Below, piece after piece: positions 44,380-53,469 of a stretch of DNA of 64,000 nucleotides. Source of the stretch: Anaerolineae bacterium (GTDB taxonomy: Bacteria > Chloroflexota > Anaerolineae > Anaerolineales > Anaerolineaceae); NCBI GenBank assembly GCA_013178185.1, contig JABLXC010000002.1:62001-126000 (forward strand), written 5' to 3'. Within the stretch, counting starts at the first letter, position 1, and the number at the start of each line of letters is the position of its first letter. The position numbers and the translations under genes are program-made. A model generated the notes under the pieces. The model worked only from the letters and a program-made list of their open reading frames with translations, had not been told where the DNA came from and made no database searches.

Positions 44380-47049
44380 ATGGAACATCGTCCCGACCCC
44401 GATGAGCTGTTAAAGAATATTCAAGCCGAAGAGAAAAAATTTGGCAGGCTGAAAATTTTTCTTGGTTATGCGGCAGGTGTAGGCAAGACCTATGCCATGC
44501 TCGAGGCCGCGCACCAACGAAAAGCGCAAGGTGTGGATGTAGTTGTAGGCTACATCGAAACGCATAAACGGCCAGAGACAGAAGCTTTGCTCGAGGGGCT
44601 GGAGATTCTGCCGCGCCAGCGGTTAGAATATCAGAACGTAACCTTGACTGAATTGGATGTAGATGCAGTCATCAAGCGCAAGCCCCAACTGGTGCTGGTG
44701 GATGAGTTCGCGCATACCAATGCACCAGGTTCACGCCACCCAAAGCGTTTTCAGGATGTACAGGAAATTCTCGCGGCGGGCATTGACGTTTACACTACAC
44801 TTAACATCCAACATCTTGAAAGTCTGAACGATGTGGTGGCGCAAGTCACAGGTGTCACCGTCCGCGAGACGATACCAGATCTTGTGATTGATGAAGCTTC
44901 TGAGATTGAAGTCATTGACTTGCCGCCCGATGAGCTACAGGCGCGGTTGAAAGAGGGGAAAGTGTATGTTCCCGAACAGGCGGCGCGGGCGATACAAAAA
45001 TTCTTCCGCAAAGGGAATCTCACTGCCCTGCGGGAGATGTCCTTGCGACGCGCGGCGGAGCGTGTGGATGACCAGATGCGCGCCTACATGCAGACTCGCG
45101 CCATTCAAGGGATCTGGGCGGCGGCTGAACGTCTCTTGGTTTGCATCAGCCCTAGCCCGCTAAGTGAGAGACTCGTCCGCACCACACGACGACTGGCGGA
45201 TGAACTCAAGGCGGAATGGATTGCCCTGTACGTGGAAACGCCGCAGTTCGCTTCGTTGTCTCAGAATAAGCGCGACCGTGTGGCAAATATTTTGCAACTG
45301 GCGGAAGATCTGGGCGCGCGAGCCTACACACTCTCTTCAGACAGTTCGGTGGATTCGGTCGCGCAAACCATCATTGAATTTGCCCACAAGAACAACATCA
45401 CCAAGATCGCCGTTGGCAAACCTCTGCGCCCACGTTGGCAGGAATTATGGCGCGGATCGCTGGTGGACAAATTGCTTCACAAGAGCGGGGATATTGATGT
45501 ATATGTCGTCACCAGTGCGCATAAACCATCCTTCCCTGCCGATGAAAGTCCGCTGCGACTGCACAGCTCGATCAAACGCTATATCTGGAGCGTTCTATTG
45601 GTTGCACTTGCTACAGTGGCTGGCTTTTTGATCGGCTGGCAAATTGAGCCAACCAACCTTGTCATGATCTATCTATTGCCAGTAGTCATTGCCGCCGTGT
45701 ATCTCGGACGCGGTCCCGCCATCCTGGCTTCGATATTGGGCGTACTGGCTTTCGATTTTCTCTTTGTCACGCCGTATCTCACGTTCGTTGTCGCCGACAC
45801 ACAATACATCATTACATTCATCGGATTGTTTCTAGTAGGAATGGTCATCAGCCAGCTGGCAGCTCGAGCAAACGAACAGGCAAAGGCAGCGCGCCAACGT
45901 GAGGCGGAGACGGGGGAATTGTATGACCTAAGCCGAGATCTTGCCTCCGCAACAAATCTCAAATCCATTTTGTCCGTCCTAAAAAGGCATTTAGAACAGA
46001 CCTTCAGCCGCACAATCGCTGTTCTGCTTCCCGAGGGCGGTCGCCTTATCTTGCATGAGGCCAGTAGTAATATGAGTTTGAGCGACGAAGAATTAGCTGT
46101 TGCAGATTGGGTGTATCGTCATGCAGATCCTGCGGGCCGGCACACCAATACATTGTCCGCTGCGCAGTTACGCTATTTGCCGCTTAAGACCCCAAAAGGA
46201 GTTGTGGGTGTGCTGGGTGTGGGCACACCTGACGTCGAGACCACAGACCTTACCCCAGCACAACGCAGGCTGATGGAAGCCTTTGCAAATCAGGGCGCAC
46301 AAGCCATCGAGCGTGCTCTACTCGAAGAACAGAATCGCCAGATTGCCTTATTGCAGTCCGCCGAGAAACTACAAAACGCATTGCTCAATTCCATTTCGCA
46401 TGATCTACGCACACCATTGGTTGCTATAACTGGAGCACTTTCGGCATTGGATGAAAACCAGATCGGATTAGATGATTCCGCTCGAAGTGCTCTCATTGAA
46501 AACGCGCGCGGTGAAGCGGACCGGCTCAACCGCCTTGTGGGCGACCTGCTCAATATGACACGCATCGAAAGCGGAGCGATCAAACTTCATCTTGAACCCG
46601 GCGATGTACAGGACTTAATTGGCACTGCCATAGAGCACCTCGGAGCACGTGCAAATAAGAATCAGATCATGGTGGATGTGCCTGCAAAATTTCCACTCGT
46701 GCCAATGGATTTTACATTGATGGTGCAAGTACTTGTCAATCTTTTGGAAAATGCCATCAAATACTCGCCGATGGGCTCCGTAGTCGAAGTTACTGCTTCC
46801 TCAGATAACTCAAAAGCCCGCCTTAAAATTATGGACCGTGGGATTGGGATTCCGCCCGATGATCTTTCCCGTGTCTTCGACAAATTCTACCGAGTCCAGC
46901 GCCCTGAAAGCGTAAGCGGCACGGGGCTAGGACTCTCCATCAGCAAGGGGATCATCGAGGCACATGGTGGGCAAATTCGCGCTATGAACCGCGAAGGCGA
47001 CGGTACCATCCTTGAAATTGAATTACCACTGGAGACATATGTTAGCTAA
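44380..47049 (+). CDS. kdpD: Sensor histidine kinase KdpD
   Basis: 889 residues, full length. The N-terminal KdpD domain has a Walker A (GYAAGVGKTYAMLEAA) and LVDEFAHTNAPGSRH, followed by a universal-stress-like domain (about 250-370). Four membrane helices (about 395-490) and a GAF-like domain come next. The phosphoacceptor is in NSISHDLRTPLVAITGAL, and the ATP-binding domain has NLLENAIKYSP and GTGLGLSISKGI. Start at ATG 44380, six bases after kdpC. Senses potassium limitation or turgor and phosphorylates KdpE. Confidence 0.95.
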   Translation: MEHRPDPDELLKNIQAEEKKFGRLKIFLGYAAGVGKTYAMLEAAHQRKAQGVDVVVGYIETHKRPETEALLEGLEILPRQRLEYQNVTLTELDVDAVIKRKPQLVLVDEFAHTNAPGSRHPKRFQDVQEILAAGIDVYTTLNIQHLESLNDVVAQVTGVTVRETIPDLVIDEASEIEVIDLPPDELQARLKEGKVYVPEQAARAIQKFFRKGNLTALREMSLRRAAERVDDQMRAYMQTRAIQGIWAAAERLLVCISPSPLSERLVRTTRRLADELKAEWIALYVETPQFASLSQNKRDRVANILQLAEDLGARAYTLSSDSSVDSVAQTIIEFAHKNNITKIAVGKPLRPRWQELWRGSLVDKLLHKSGDIDVYVVTSAHKPSFPADESPLRLHSSIKRYIWSVLLVALATVAGFLIGWQIEPTNLVMIYLLPVVIAAVYLGRGPAILASILGVLAFDFLFVTPYLTFVVADTQYIITFIGLFLVGMVISQLAARANEQAKAARQREAETGELYDLSRDLASATNLKSILSVLKRHLEQTFSRTIAVLLPEGGRLILHEASSNMSLSDEELAVADWVYRHADPAGRHTNTLSAAQLRYLPLKTPKGVVGVLGVGTPDVETTDLTPAQRRLMEAFANQGAQAIERALLEEQNRQIALLQSAEKLQNALLNSISHDLRTPLVAITGALSALDENQIGLDDSARSALIENARGEADRLNRLVGDLLNMTRIESGAIKLHLEPGDVQDLIGTAIEHLGARANKNQIMVDVPAKFPLVPMDFTLMVQVLVNLLENAIKYSPMGSVVEVTASSDNSKARLKIMDRGIGIPPDDLSRVFDKFYRVQRPESVSGTGLGLSISKGIIEAHGGQIRAMNREGDGTILEIELPLETYVS

Positions 47050-47719
47050 TCAACGCGTTCTGGTTGTAGATGATGAAGCGCCCATTCGGCGTTATCTGCG
47101 CACAGCGCTGGGAGCGCAGGGATTGATAGTATTCGAATCCACCACGGGGGCAGAGGCGATTCAAGCCGTTCTGAGTCACCGTCCAGACGTCATCATCCTC
47201 GATCTGGGTTTGCCCGACATTGACGGTATCGAGGTCACGCGCCGCCTGCGCGAATGGAGTCAAACGCCTATCATAATACTCTCTGTTCGTGAAGCTGAAC
47301 AGGACAAAATCGCCGCCCTTGACGCAGGCGCGGACGATTACCTCACCAAGCCATTTAGCACGGGCGAACTGTTGGCGCGGATGCGGGTTTCTTTGCGAAA
47401 GCAATCTACCAGCCCCAATGAACCTATCTTCCAATCCAGCGGGTTGACCGTTGATTTCTCCCGCCGACTCGTAACCGTGAATCATAAAGAAGTTCAACTC
47501 ACACCAACGGAATATGACCTGTTGAAGATACTGGTCACTCATGCAGGGAAAGTGATTACCCATCGCCAGTTATTACGCCAGGTATGGGGCGAAGGTTATA
47601 ATGACATGCATATCCTGCGGGTTAATATCAGCAATTTACGGGGAAAGCTGGAGCCTGACCCATCACGTCCTACTTATGTTCACACAGAACCTGGGGTGGG
47701 ATATCGATTGAAGGTGTGA
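47039..47719 (+). CDS. kdpE: Response regulator KdpE
   Basis: 226 residues, OmpR family. The receiver domain has VVDDEAPIRRYL, the phosphorylated Asp in VIILDLGLPDIDG, and the Lys in YLTKPF. The winged-helix domain has LTPTEYDLLKILVTHAG and VNISNLRGKLEPD. Start at ATG 47039, overlapping kdpD by 11 bases. Expected to activate the kdp operon. Confidence 0.94.
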   Translation: MLANQRVLVVDDEAPIRRYLRTALGAQGLIVFESTTGAEAIQAVLSHRPDVIILDLGLPDIDGIEVTRRLREWSQTPIIILSVREAEQDKIAALDAGADDYLTKPFSTGELLARMRVSLRKQSTSPNEPIFQSSGLTVDFSRRLVTVNHKEVQLTPTEYDLLKILVTHAGKVITHRQLLRQVWGEGYNDMHILRVNISNLRGKLEPDPSRPTYVHTEPGVGYRLKV

Positions 47720-47754
47720 CGCCATTTATGCACAGTTAAATCCGCGTAACCAAT

Positions 47755-48777
47755 TCACTCCAGCGGGGGAGAGAAAGGATCGATCCAGCCGCCGGTCAGG
47801 TCAGCGATCATCTTTTCGGCTTGCAATTGCCGCCCTGGCGAGAGCAAATCCGGGTTGACATCGCTGATTTGAATATCGGCGTTGACGGCTTTACCGCCCT
47901 GCCCAGCCAGCAATTCCTCCCACAGGTCTTGCAACGGAGAGCCGATATCCGAATGGATCGAAGCGGCATACAACGCTTTCACCTCATCCGGCGGCAGCGC
48001 GCCGCCCGTGATAGGGATATTCAGGGTGATCAGGTAGCTGTACAGCTCCGGCGAGGCAGCCTCAGGCGCCACATAGACCGAATACACATAGCTCAACGCC
48101 ATTTCTTGCATGGCAGTCTGCCAGTCCAGGGGTGAGCTGGCTGAGGGCAGCGCCTTGACCAGTGGAAATCTGGCGTAGGGGGCGTAATAAGTATTGCAAG
48201 TGCCGCAAAAGTAAATCTGACCGTTACGGAAAGCATCCGAAAGCGCTCCGCCCAAGGGGGTATCGGAGGGCAGCAATCCAGCTGTGCGCCAGTCATATCC
48301 GACCAGGGCGGTGAGATATCCGGCTGTAAAGGCTTCCATCTCCCCCCGGACGCGGATCACGGTGAGATTGGCTCCGCTCTGAATATCCACCGGGCTCACG
48401 ACGACAAACTGGGTTTGGGGCGCGGCGGCCAACAGGTCGGGCAAATTCCCTGGTAGTGTTAACAGCGCTACGATTTTCCATTCCGGTGTGATCTCGCTGG
48501 CCTCCAGGACCGGGCGGGTTTCGAACACCAGGCCGTCCTGGGCTGCCAATTCTTGCATCAACGCTTGCACGGCTGCAAAATTGCTTTCCCCGCCGCCAAC
48601 CAACACCACTTTTTCTGGCAGCGGCGTTGGGGTGGGTAGTTCGGTCGCTGTTGGGGCGGGTTCGGCTGTAGAGGCGGCGGTGGGTTCAACCGGCGCGGCG
48701 GAAGCGCAGCCAGCCAGCAGCAATCCAATAGCCATTGCTGCAAAGAAAAAGATCCGGACGGAGGGAGCGCGATTCAT
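47755..48777 (-). CDS. Lipoprotein, possibly BMP/PnrA-like substrate-binding
   Basis: 340 residues from ATG 48777. Lipobox LLLAGCASA with Cys about residue 21, then a Thr/Pro/Ala-rich linker. The folded part has the layout of periplasmic-binding-like proteins: VVLVGGGESNFAAVQALMQE, QFVVVSPVDIQSGAN, AFTAGYLTALVGYDWRTAGL and a segment with a lone CGTCNTYY. AFTAGYLTALVG resembles the BMP family of nucleoside-binding lipoproteins. No transporter genes are adjacent. Its gene is convergent with kdpE and divergent from the DUF389 gene. Confidence 0.65.
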   Translation of the reverse strand: MNRAPSVRIFFFAAMAIGLLLAGCASAAPVEPTAASTAEPAPTATELPTPTPLPEKVVLVGGGESNFAAVQALMQELAAQDGLVFETRPVLEASEITPEWKIVALLTLPGNLPDLLAAAPQTQFVVVSPVDIQSGANLTVIRVRGEMEAFTAGYLTALVGYDWRTAGLLPSDTPLGGALSDAFRNGQIYFCGTCNTYYAPYARFPLVKALPSASSPLDWQTAMQEMALSYVYSVYVAPEAASPELYSYLITLNIPITGGALPPDEVKALYAASIHSDIGSPLQDLWEELLAGQGGKAVNADIQISDVNPDLLSPGRQLQAEKMIADLTGGWIDPFSPPLE

Positions 48778-48820
48778 GTGGTTTTGTTTTCCTATATCAT
48801 TGTTCTTCAAGGGACTGTAT

Positions 48821-48826
48821 TATAAT
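48821..48826 (+). promoter_or_regulatory. -10 box of the DUF389-SH3 gene
   Basis: TATAAT ends eight bases before the ATG at 48835. There is no ribosome site, so a leaderless transcript is likely. A weak TTGTTC at 48800 is the best -35 candidate (15-base spacing). Confidence 0.45.
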
Positions 48827-48834
48827 TGAGATAG

Positions 48835-50022
48835 ATGAGCCTGCCAACCAGTGAGAAGCTACCCTCGGATGATTTTCAGGACATGCCGCCGGCGCGCAAA
48901 CGCCGCAGGCGGCGGATGATTTTCTCCGGTTCGCCAGTCCAGCGAGCAGCGCATATCGAAGAAGCAGCCCGGCGGGCGGTTCCCACAGCAGATTTCTTTT
49001 TATTTTCCCTTCTGGCAGGGGCGGCGCTCGGCGTAGCTTTCCTGGTGGACGCTCCGGCCTTTTTCATTCTGGCGGCGCTCATGGCGCCTTTCCTGGCGCC
49101 GGTGGTGGGACTTTCCCTGGCTACCCTGGTTGGGTCGCCGCGCTTCTTTTTGCAATCGCTCGGCAGTTTGGGCATCAGCAGCCTGCTCTTCTTTGCCGCC
49201 GGCGCGCTGGCCGGTTGGGTTTCGCATCTTTTCCCTGGCAGATACTATGAACAGGCCCTGCTGCATACGCACTTCACCTGGCCCGACTTCGTCGTCCTGA
49301 CGGTTGGGGCTATCCTCACCGCTTTTCTGATGATCAGCGTCCCCACCCAACGCCCGGTGGCGGCCAGCGTAGCACTTGCTTATGAACTGTTTCTGCCGAT
49401 TGGTGCAGCTGCCTTCGGGCTGACCAGCGGTTTCCCCAATTTGTGGCCGGATGGGCTGGTTGTTTTTGTTGTGCACCTGGCCTGGGCAGCGCTGGCTGGG
49501 ATCATCATGCTGCTGATCTTGGGGTTCAAGCCTGCCAACCTCTTCGGGTACACCCTCAGCAGCAGTCTGGCGCTGGCCGGCGTTGCCGCTGTGATTATCC
49601 TTACTGGCATCGGCGCGGCAGTCGGCGGGCGAATCGCCATGGCGCCGCCCACCCGCACGCCAACGGCTACCATCACACGAACCCCTACCATTACGCCCAC
49701 CCCCCTGCCGCCTACCATTACGCCTACCCCCACCAGAACGCTCTTGCCGAGCCGCACCCCCACCACAACCATCAGCCCAGCTCCGACGCCGGTTTGGGCT
49801 AAGATCAACGCCGGTGAGTTCAGCGGGGCGTTGATTCGCGCCGAACCCAGCACGCAGGCCGAGGTGGTCACCAGCCTGTTGAACGGAATGCTGGTTGAAG
49901 TACTGTCGGAGATCGTGCAACAGGATAACAACACCTGGGTGCACGTCCGCACCACCGACGGAAGAGAGGGCTGGATCATTCGCAGCCTGCTGGTGACGGC
50001 CACGCCGGTACCGGCCTGGTAA
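48835..50022 (+). CDS. DUF389 membrane domain fused to an extracytoplasmic SH3b domain
   Basis: 395 residues. After a basic N-terminus (KRRRRRMIF), residues about 50-270 form a DUF389-like membrane domain of six or so helices (FFLFSLLAGAALGVAFLV, ALMAPFLAPVVGLSLATLVG). A Thr/Pro-rich linker (about 275-320) follows, then a bacterial SH3-like domain (about 325-390: GALIRAEPSTQAEVV, WVHVRTTDGREGWI). SH3b domains usually bind cell-wall or surface material. Function unknown; DUF389 alone is usual elsewhere. Confidence 0.78.
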   Translation: MSLPTSEKLPSDDFQDMPPARKRRRRRMIFSGSPVQRAAHIEEAARRAVPTADFFLFSLLAGAALGVAFLVDAPAFFILAALMAPFLAPVVGLSLATLVGSPRFFLQSLGSLGISSLLFFAAGALAGWVSHLFPGRYYEQALLHTHFTWPDFVVLTVGAILTAFLMISVPTQRPVAASVALAYELFLPIGAAAFGLTSGFPNLWPDGLVVFVVHLAWAALAGIIMLLILGFKPANLFGYTLSSSLALAGVAAVIILTGIGAAVGGRIAMAPPTRTPTATITRTPTITPTPLPPTITPTPTRTLLPSRTPTTTISPAPTPVWAKINAGEFSGALIRAEPSTQAEVVTSLLNGMLVEVLSEIVQQDNNTWVHVRTTDGREGWIIRSLLVTATPVPAW

Positions 50023-50063
50023 CAACTTTTTGAAAGCAAATCCTCTTTCACAGGAGTTCATGA

Positions 50064-51524
50064 ATGACGATCCATTTTGGCACCGACGGCTGGCGGGCCG
50101 TTATCTCGGAAACTTTCACCTTCCACAACCTCCGGATGGTTACGCAGGCCATTGCAGATGCAGTGGCTTCAGACGCCTGGAATAACGGTGACCTTTCCCT
50201 TCCGGCTGACATCGATCCCCGCAAGATGGTCGTTGGTTTTGATACCCGTTTCCTTTCGGATCGCTACGCCAAAGAAGTGGCGCGCGTTCTGGCAGCCAAC
50301 GGCTTCACCGTCTATCTGACCCAGGCCGACGTGCCCACCCCAGCGGTCTCGTATGCCGTCAAAAAGCTCAAAGCTGGCGGCGGCGTGATGATCACAGCTT
50401 CTCACAACGCCCCTCGTTACAACGGCGTCAAGCTCAAATCGTCTTACGGTGGTTCTGCCTTGCCAGAACAGTGCAAGCGTGTCGAAGTCTATATTACCGA
50501 TAACGAATCGCAAGGGCGCGGCCCGAACCTGATGGATTATGAAAAAGCCCGCGAGATGGGGCTGATCCAGCGTTTTAATCCCATCCTCGATTACGGGCAG
50601 CACCTGCGAAGCTTGATCGATTTCGATGTTATTGCCGACGGTGAACTTCGGGTCGTGGTCGATTCAATGTATGGCTCTGGGCGCGGCGTCATCCGGGGTA
50701 TGTTGCAGGGCAGCGGCTGCGAGGTGCAGGAGATTCGCGGCGAGATGAACCCCGGTTTCGGCGGCGTCCATCCCGAACCCATTTCGCGCTACCTGAGCGC
50801 CCTGGCTGGGGCGATTAGCACCGGTTTGGGGAATTTTGGCCTGGCGACCGATGGGGATGCGGACCGTATCGGCGCGATGGACGAGCGCTGCAACTTTGTT
50901 GACCCGCACAAGATTATGGCGCTTTCTTTGCGCTACCTGGTGGAAAAACGCGGCTGGCGGGGCTCGGTAGTGCGCACCGTTTCGACTACCCGCATGATTG
51001 ACCGCCTGGCAGAGCGCTACGGCTTAACCGTTCACGAGACACCGGTCGGGTTCAACCATATCGCCGATTACATGATGAAAGAAGATGTCCTGATCGGTGG
51101 CGAGGAATCAGGCGGCATTTCCTTCAAGGGACACATCCCTGAAGGCGACGGCATCTTGATGGGATTGTTGCTGGTCGAGATGGTCGCCAGCAGCCGCACA
51201 ACACTTTATGACCTGGTGCAGGACCTCTTGAAAGATGTCGGCCCGGCCTTCTATGAGCGCACCGACTTGCGCCTGCCTCACCCCGTCTCCAAAGCACAGA
51301 TGACCCAGAAGTTAGAGGATGAAGCCCCTTCTACCATCGGCGGCGAAACGGTCGTCCGCATCAGCTCCAGGGATGGGGTCAAATACATCCTGGCGGATGA
51401 TTCCTGGCTGTTGATCCGGCCGTCGGGCACCGAACCCGTCCTGCGCATCTATGCCGAAGGCCGTTCACAAGAAATTGTCAAAGAACTGCTGCAATACGGC
51501 GAAAGCGTCGCCAACGAGAAATAA
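50064..51524 (+). CDS. Phosphoglucomutase/phosphomannomutase family protein
   Basis: 486 residues, alpha-D-phosphohexomutase superfamily. The phosphoserine loop is in ITASHNAPRYNGVKLK and the metal-binding loop is ATDGDADRIGAMDE. Sugar-binding GGEESGGISFKGHIPEGDG and phosphate-binding RPSGTEPVLRIYAE follow in the normal order. Interconverts hexose 1- and 6-phosphates, possibly supplying nucleotide-sugar synthesis. Exact substrate cannot be read from sequence. Followed by a strong terminator. Confidence 0.93.
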   Translation: MTIHFGTDGWRAVISETFTFHNLRMVTQAIADAVASDAWNNGDLSLPADIDPRKMVVGFDTRFLSDRYAKEVARVLAANGFTVYLTQADVPTPAVSYAVKKLKAGGGVMITASHNAPRYNGVKLKSSYGGSALPEQCKRVEVYITDNESQGRGPNLMDYEKAREMGLIQRFNPILDYGQHLRSLIDFDVIADGELRVVVDSMYGSGRGVIRGMLQGSGCEVQEIRGEMNPGFGGVHPEPISRYLSALAGAISTGLGNFGLATDGDADRIGAMDERCNFVDPHKIMALSLRYLVEKRGWRGSVVRTVSTTRMIDRLAERYGLTVHETPVGFNHIADYMMKEDVLIGGEESGGISFKGHIPEGDGILMGLLLVEMVASSRTTLYDLVQDLLKDVGPAFYERTDLRLPHPVSKAQMTQKLEDEAPSTIGGETVVRISSRDGVKYILADDSWLLIRPSGTEPVLRIYAEGRSQEIVKELLQYGESVANEK

Positions 51525-51555
51525 ATCCACCGTGAATTAGGATTTCCAGAGAATC

Positions 51556-51593
51556 AAAGAGGCTGCCTGGCAAGAAAACCAGGCAGTCTCTTT
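51556..51593 (+). terminator. Terminator after phosphohexomutase gene
   Basis: AAAGAGGCTGCCTGG pairs with CCAGGCAGTCTCTTT (one G-U) around an 8-base loop, then TTTCTT-like sequence. It may also serve the convergent LPQTG gene. Confidence 0.85.
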
Positions 51594-51638
51594 CTTCGCA
51601 AGAAAGATTCTGACGCTAGGAAATGGTCAGAAAAGAGA

Positions 51639-52277
51639 TCAACCGTTCCCAGAGAGCCGCAGTCGCCGGATCACGATGATGACGACAACCAGGACGGCCG
51701 CCAATCCTACCAGGCCAGGCAGCCCTACCTCATCCGCAAACCCCGTTTGCGGCAAGGCCGTTGGCGACACCCCTCCACCTGCCGCCGCTGTAGGATACCC
51801 CTGGGCGGCCTGTGTCAGCAGCGCAGCAACGGTTTGTGTGCGTGAGAGCAGGTCCTTGGATAATGCTCCTTCCGCTGGCTCCTCAGTCTCGGCGGCGGCA
51901 GCCGCGATCACTTCGGTGGCGGTCGCCTGAACGATGACGGCGGTTGGACTGGGCGGCAGCGTCGCGCTTGGCACAAGGGTGGCGCTGGGGGTCAGCATTT
52001 CCTGCTGCGCAAAGGCAACCTGAGTGGCAGCCAGCGCGGTGGCCGTATTGGCGGCGTTGATTTCAGCCGCCTGCTGCTGGCGGGCGGCATTGCGAGAAGG
52101 GAGGTAAATGGCTGCAATCACCGCCATCGCAATAAGCGCCAGGAGAAAGATCCCGCCGATGACCCCCAGGACGATGACAAAAGTGCGATTGTTGGATGGT
52201 TGTTTGGGTTCTTCTGGCTCCGCCAGGGTTTCTTCGTCAAAACCCTCGAAAATATCATCATCATTTATATCGGACAT
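51639..52277 (-). CDS. Membrane protein with LPxTG-type surface anchor
   Basis: 212 residues. An acidic N-terminus is followed by a membrane helix (about 32-58), an Ala/Gln-rich helical segment and a Ser/Thr/Pro stalk. The C-terminus has LPQTG (175-179), a hydrophobic helix and a basic tail (RRLRLSGNG), the layout of a sortase sorting signal. A sortase gene lies 10 kb away. Start at ATG 52277, because AGGAGA is seven bases before it; the upstream ATG is too close to that site. Having a second, N-terminal helix that is not a classical signal peptide is unusual. Confidence 0.75.
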   Translation of the reverse strand: MSDINDDDIFEGFDEETLAEPEEPKQPSNNRTFVIVLGVIGGIFLLALIAMAVIAAIYLPSRNAARQQQAAEINAANTATALAATQVAFAQQEMLTPSATLVPSATLPPSPTAVIVQATATEVIAAAAAETEEPAEGALSKDLLSRTQTVAALLTQAAQGYPTAAAGGGVSPTALPQTGFADEVGLPGLVGLAAVLVVVIIVIRRLRLSGNG

Positions 52278-52372
52278 GATCATCTCTCCTGCGGTTTCAA
52301 TTTACCGTTCAGCCCTGGTTTTCAGGGAAGGACCCGACCAGGTTAATTCAGTCTAAGAATGCTTTCACGTTA

Positions 52373-53455
52373 CTATTCTAGCACATCAAGGTTTGCGAGC
52401 GGTATCGAAACCAGCTCGCTATTTTCCAGGCGCACTATCGCCGCCAGCGCTCGCAATCCGTTTGGCAGAGTCACCGGCGCGACCGGCGTCTCGACGACGA
52501 CACCGATTTTTCCAAGAAATGGCATATTCACCACGCGCACGATCTTGCCAGTTTTAATTTCACTGACTTCTGCGGCCGGTTCTCCGTCGGCGGGCAGAGG
52601 AATCACCACCTCGGGCCTATCGCCAGTAAAAGCGTCCCAGGGAGAAGCGTTCAGGCACACATCCCGCTTTTCATTGCTCACAAGCGTTTTGTAAGCCTGG
52701 TTGTTCATAGGAAACGCCCCAAACCCGTCCAGCACGATTACCGGGTAATCCACGCTCTGGGCAGCCGGGATCAAGTCCGCCGTCATGCTGCCCAAAATCA
52801 AGCCACGCAGGGGCAATTCGGCGCCGATTTTGAACGTCTCAGGGTCTTCGCACCATCCCGCCAGCACCACCGCGCCCCGCATGCTCATATCTAGCGTCTG
52901 CCGACCAACCGCTTCTTCAGGAGATTGCGCCGGAGACAGCAACATGCCCTGGTTGGCTTTCCCATTTCCCCAAACGCCCTGCACCAGCGCTCCATCGGTC
53001 TCCAAAATAGCCCCACGCTCTGGGATCACGTCAATGACCGTACCGGCAACCCCGGCAAATACTTCAATAGATTGACTCTGCGCCTCGATGAAAATTTGCC
53101 CGGCGATGATGGCGATCACCTGTCCATTAACCGGCGAGCGGACAACCCGGCGGAACATGCCGCCGCTCTCGGCAAGTATGTCGTCTTTCTTGACGCGGTC
53201 GCCAGCCTTACACTGCAGGGCGTCTTCCAGTTGCTCGGCTGTCCGGATATTCAACACCCGCCGGACATCCAGCAGGAGATGTTCGTTTCCAGGATTGCCG
53301 GAGGCGATCACATCGGCTGCGCCCACCTTCTGGTGCTGCCGCACATGCACCTGGCCGCGCACCGGCAGCATACGCGCTCTGCGAATGTTCGTTAAGGCAA
53401 GGGTGTGGGTGACTGGAACCTGCTGCATAGTCATCTCGTCATTTCTGAGGTGCAT
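52373..53455 (-). CDS. Unknown protein with barrel-sandwich-like and KOW-like segments
   Basis: 360 residues, soluble, not recognised as a named family. Residues about 75-125 (CKAGDRVKKDDILAESGG, RSPVNGQVIAI) resemble the barrel-sandwich fold of lipoyl, biotinyl and RnfC-type domains, without a modifiable Lys motif. Near the end, TGKIVRVVNMPFLGKIGVVV resembles a KOW/SH3-like strand pair. It starts 14 bases after the stop of the ASKHA gene and is the last member of the unknown operon. Confidence 0.65.
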   Translation of the reverse strand: MHLRNDEMTMQQVPVTHTLALTNIRRARMLPVRGQVHVRQHQKVGAADVIASGNPGNEHLLLDVRRVLNIRTAEQLEDALQCKAGDRVKKDDILAESGGMFRRVVRSPVNGQVIAIIAGQIFIEAQSQSIEVFAGVAGTVIDVIPERGAILETDGALVQGVWGNGKANQGMLLSPAQSPEEAVGRQTLDMSMRGAVVLAGWCEDPETFKIGAELPLRGLILGSMTADLIPAAQSVDYPVIVLDGFGAFPMNNQAYKTLVSNEKRDVCLNASPWDAFTGDRPEVVIPLPADGEPAAEVSEIKTGKIVRVVNMPFLGKIGVVVETPVAPVTLPNGLRALAAIVRLENSELVSIPLANLDVLE

Positions 53456-53469
53456 GTTTCATGCCAACT

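Noticed and set aside
48999-50061. Long minus-strand frame opposite the DUF389-SH3 gene
   Set aside because: Low-complexity shadow rich in Arg, Gln and Gly with no domain.
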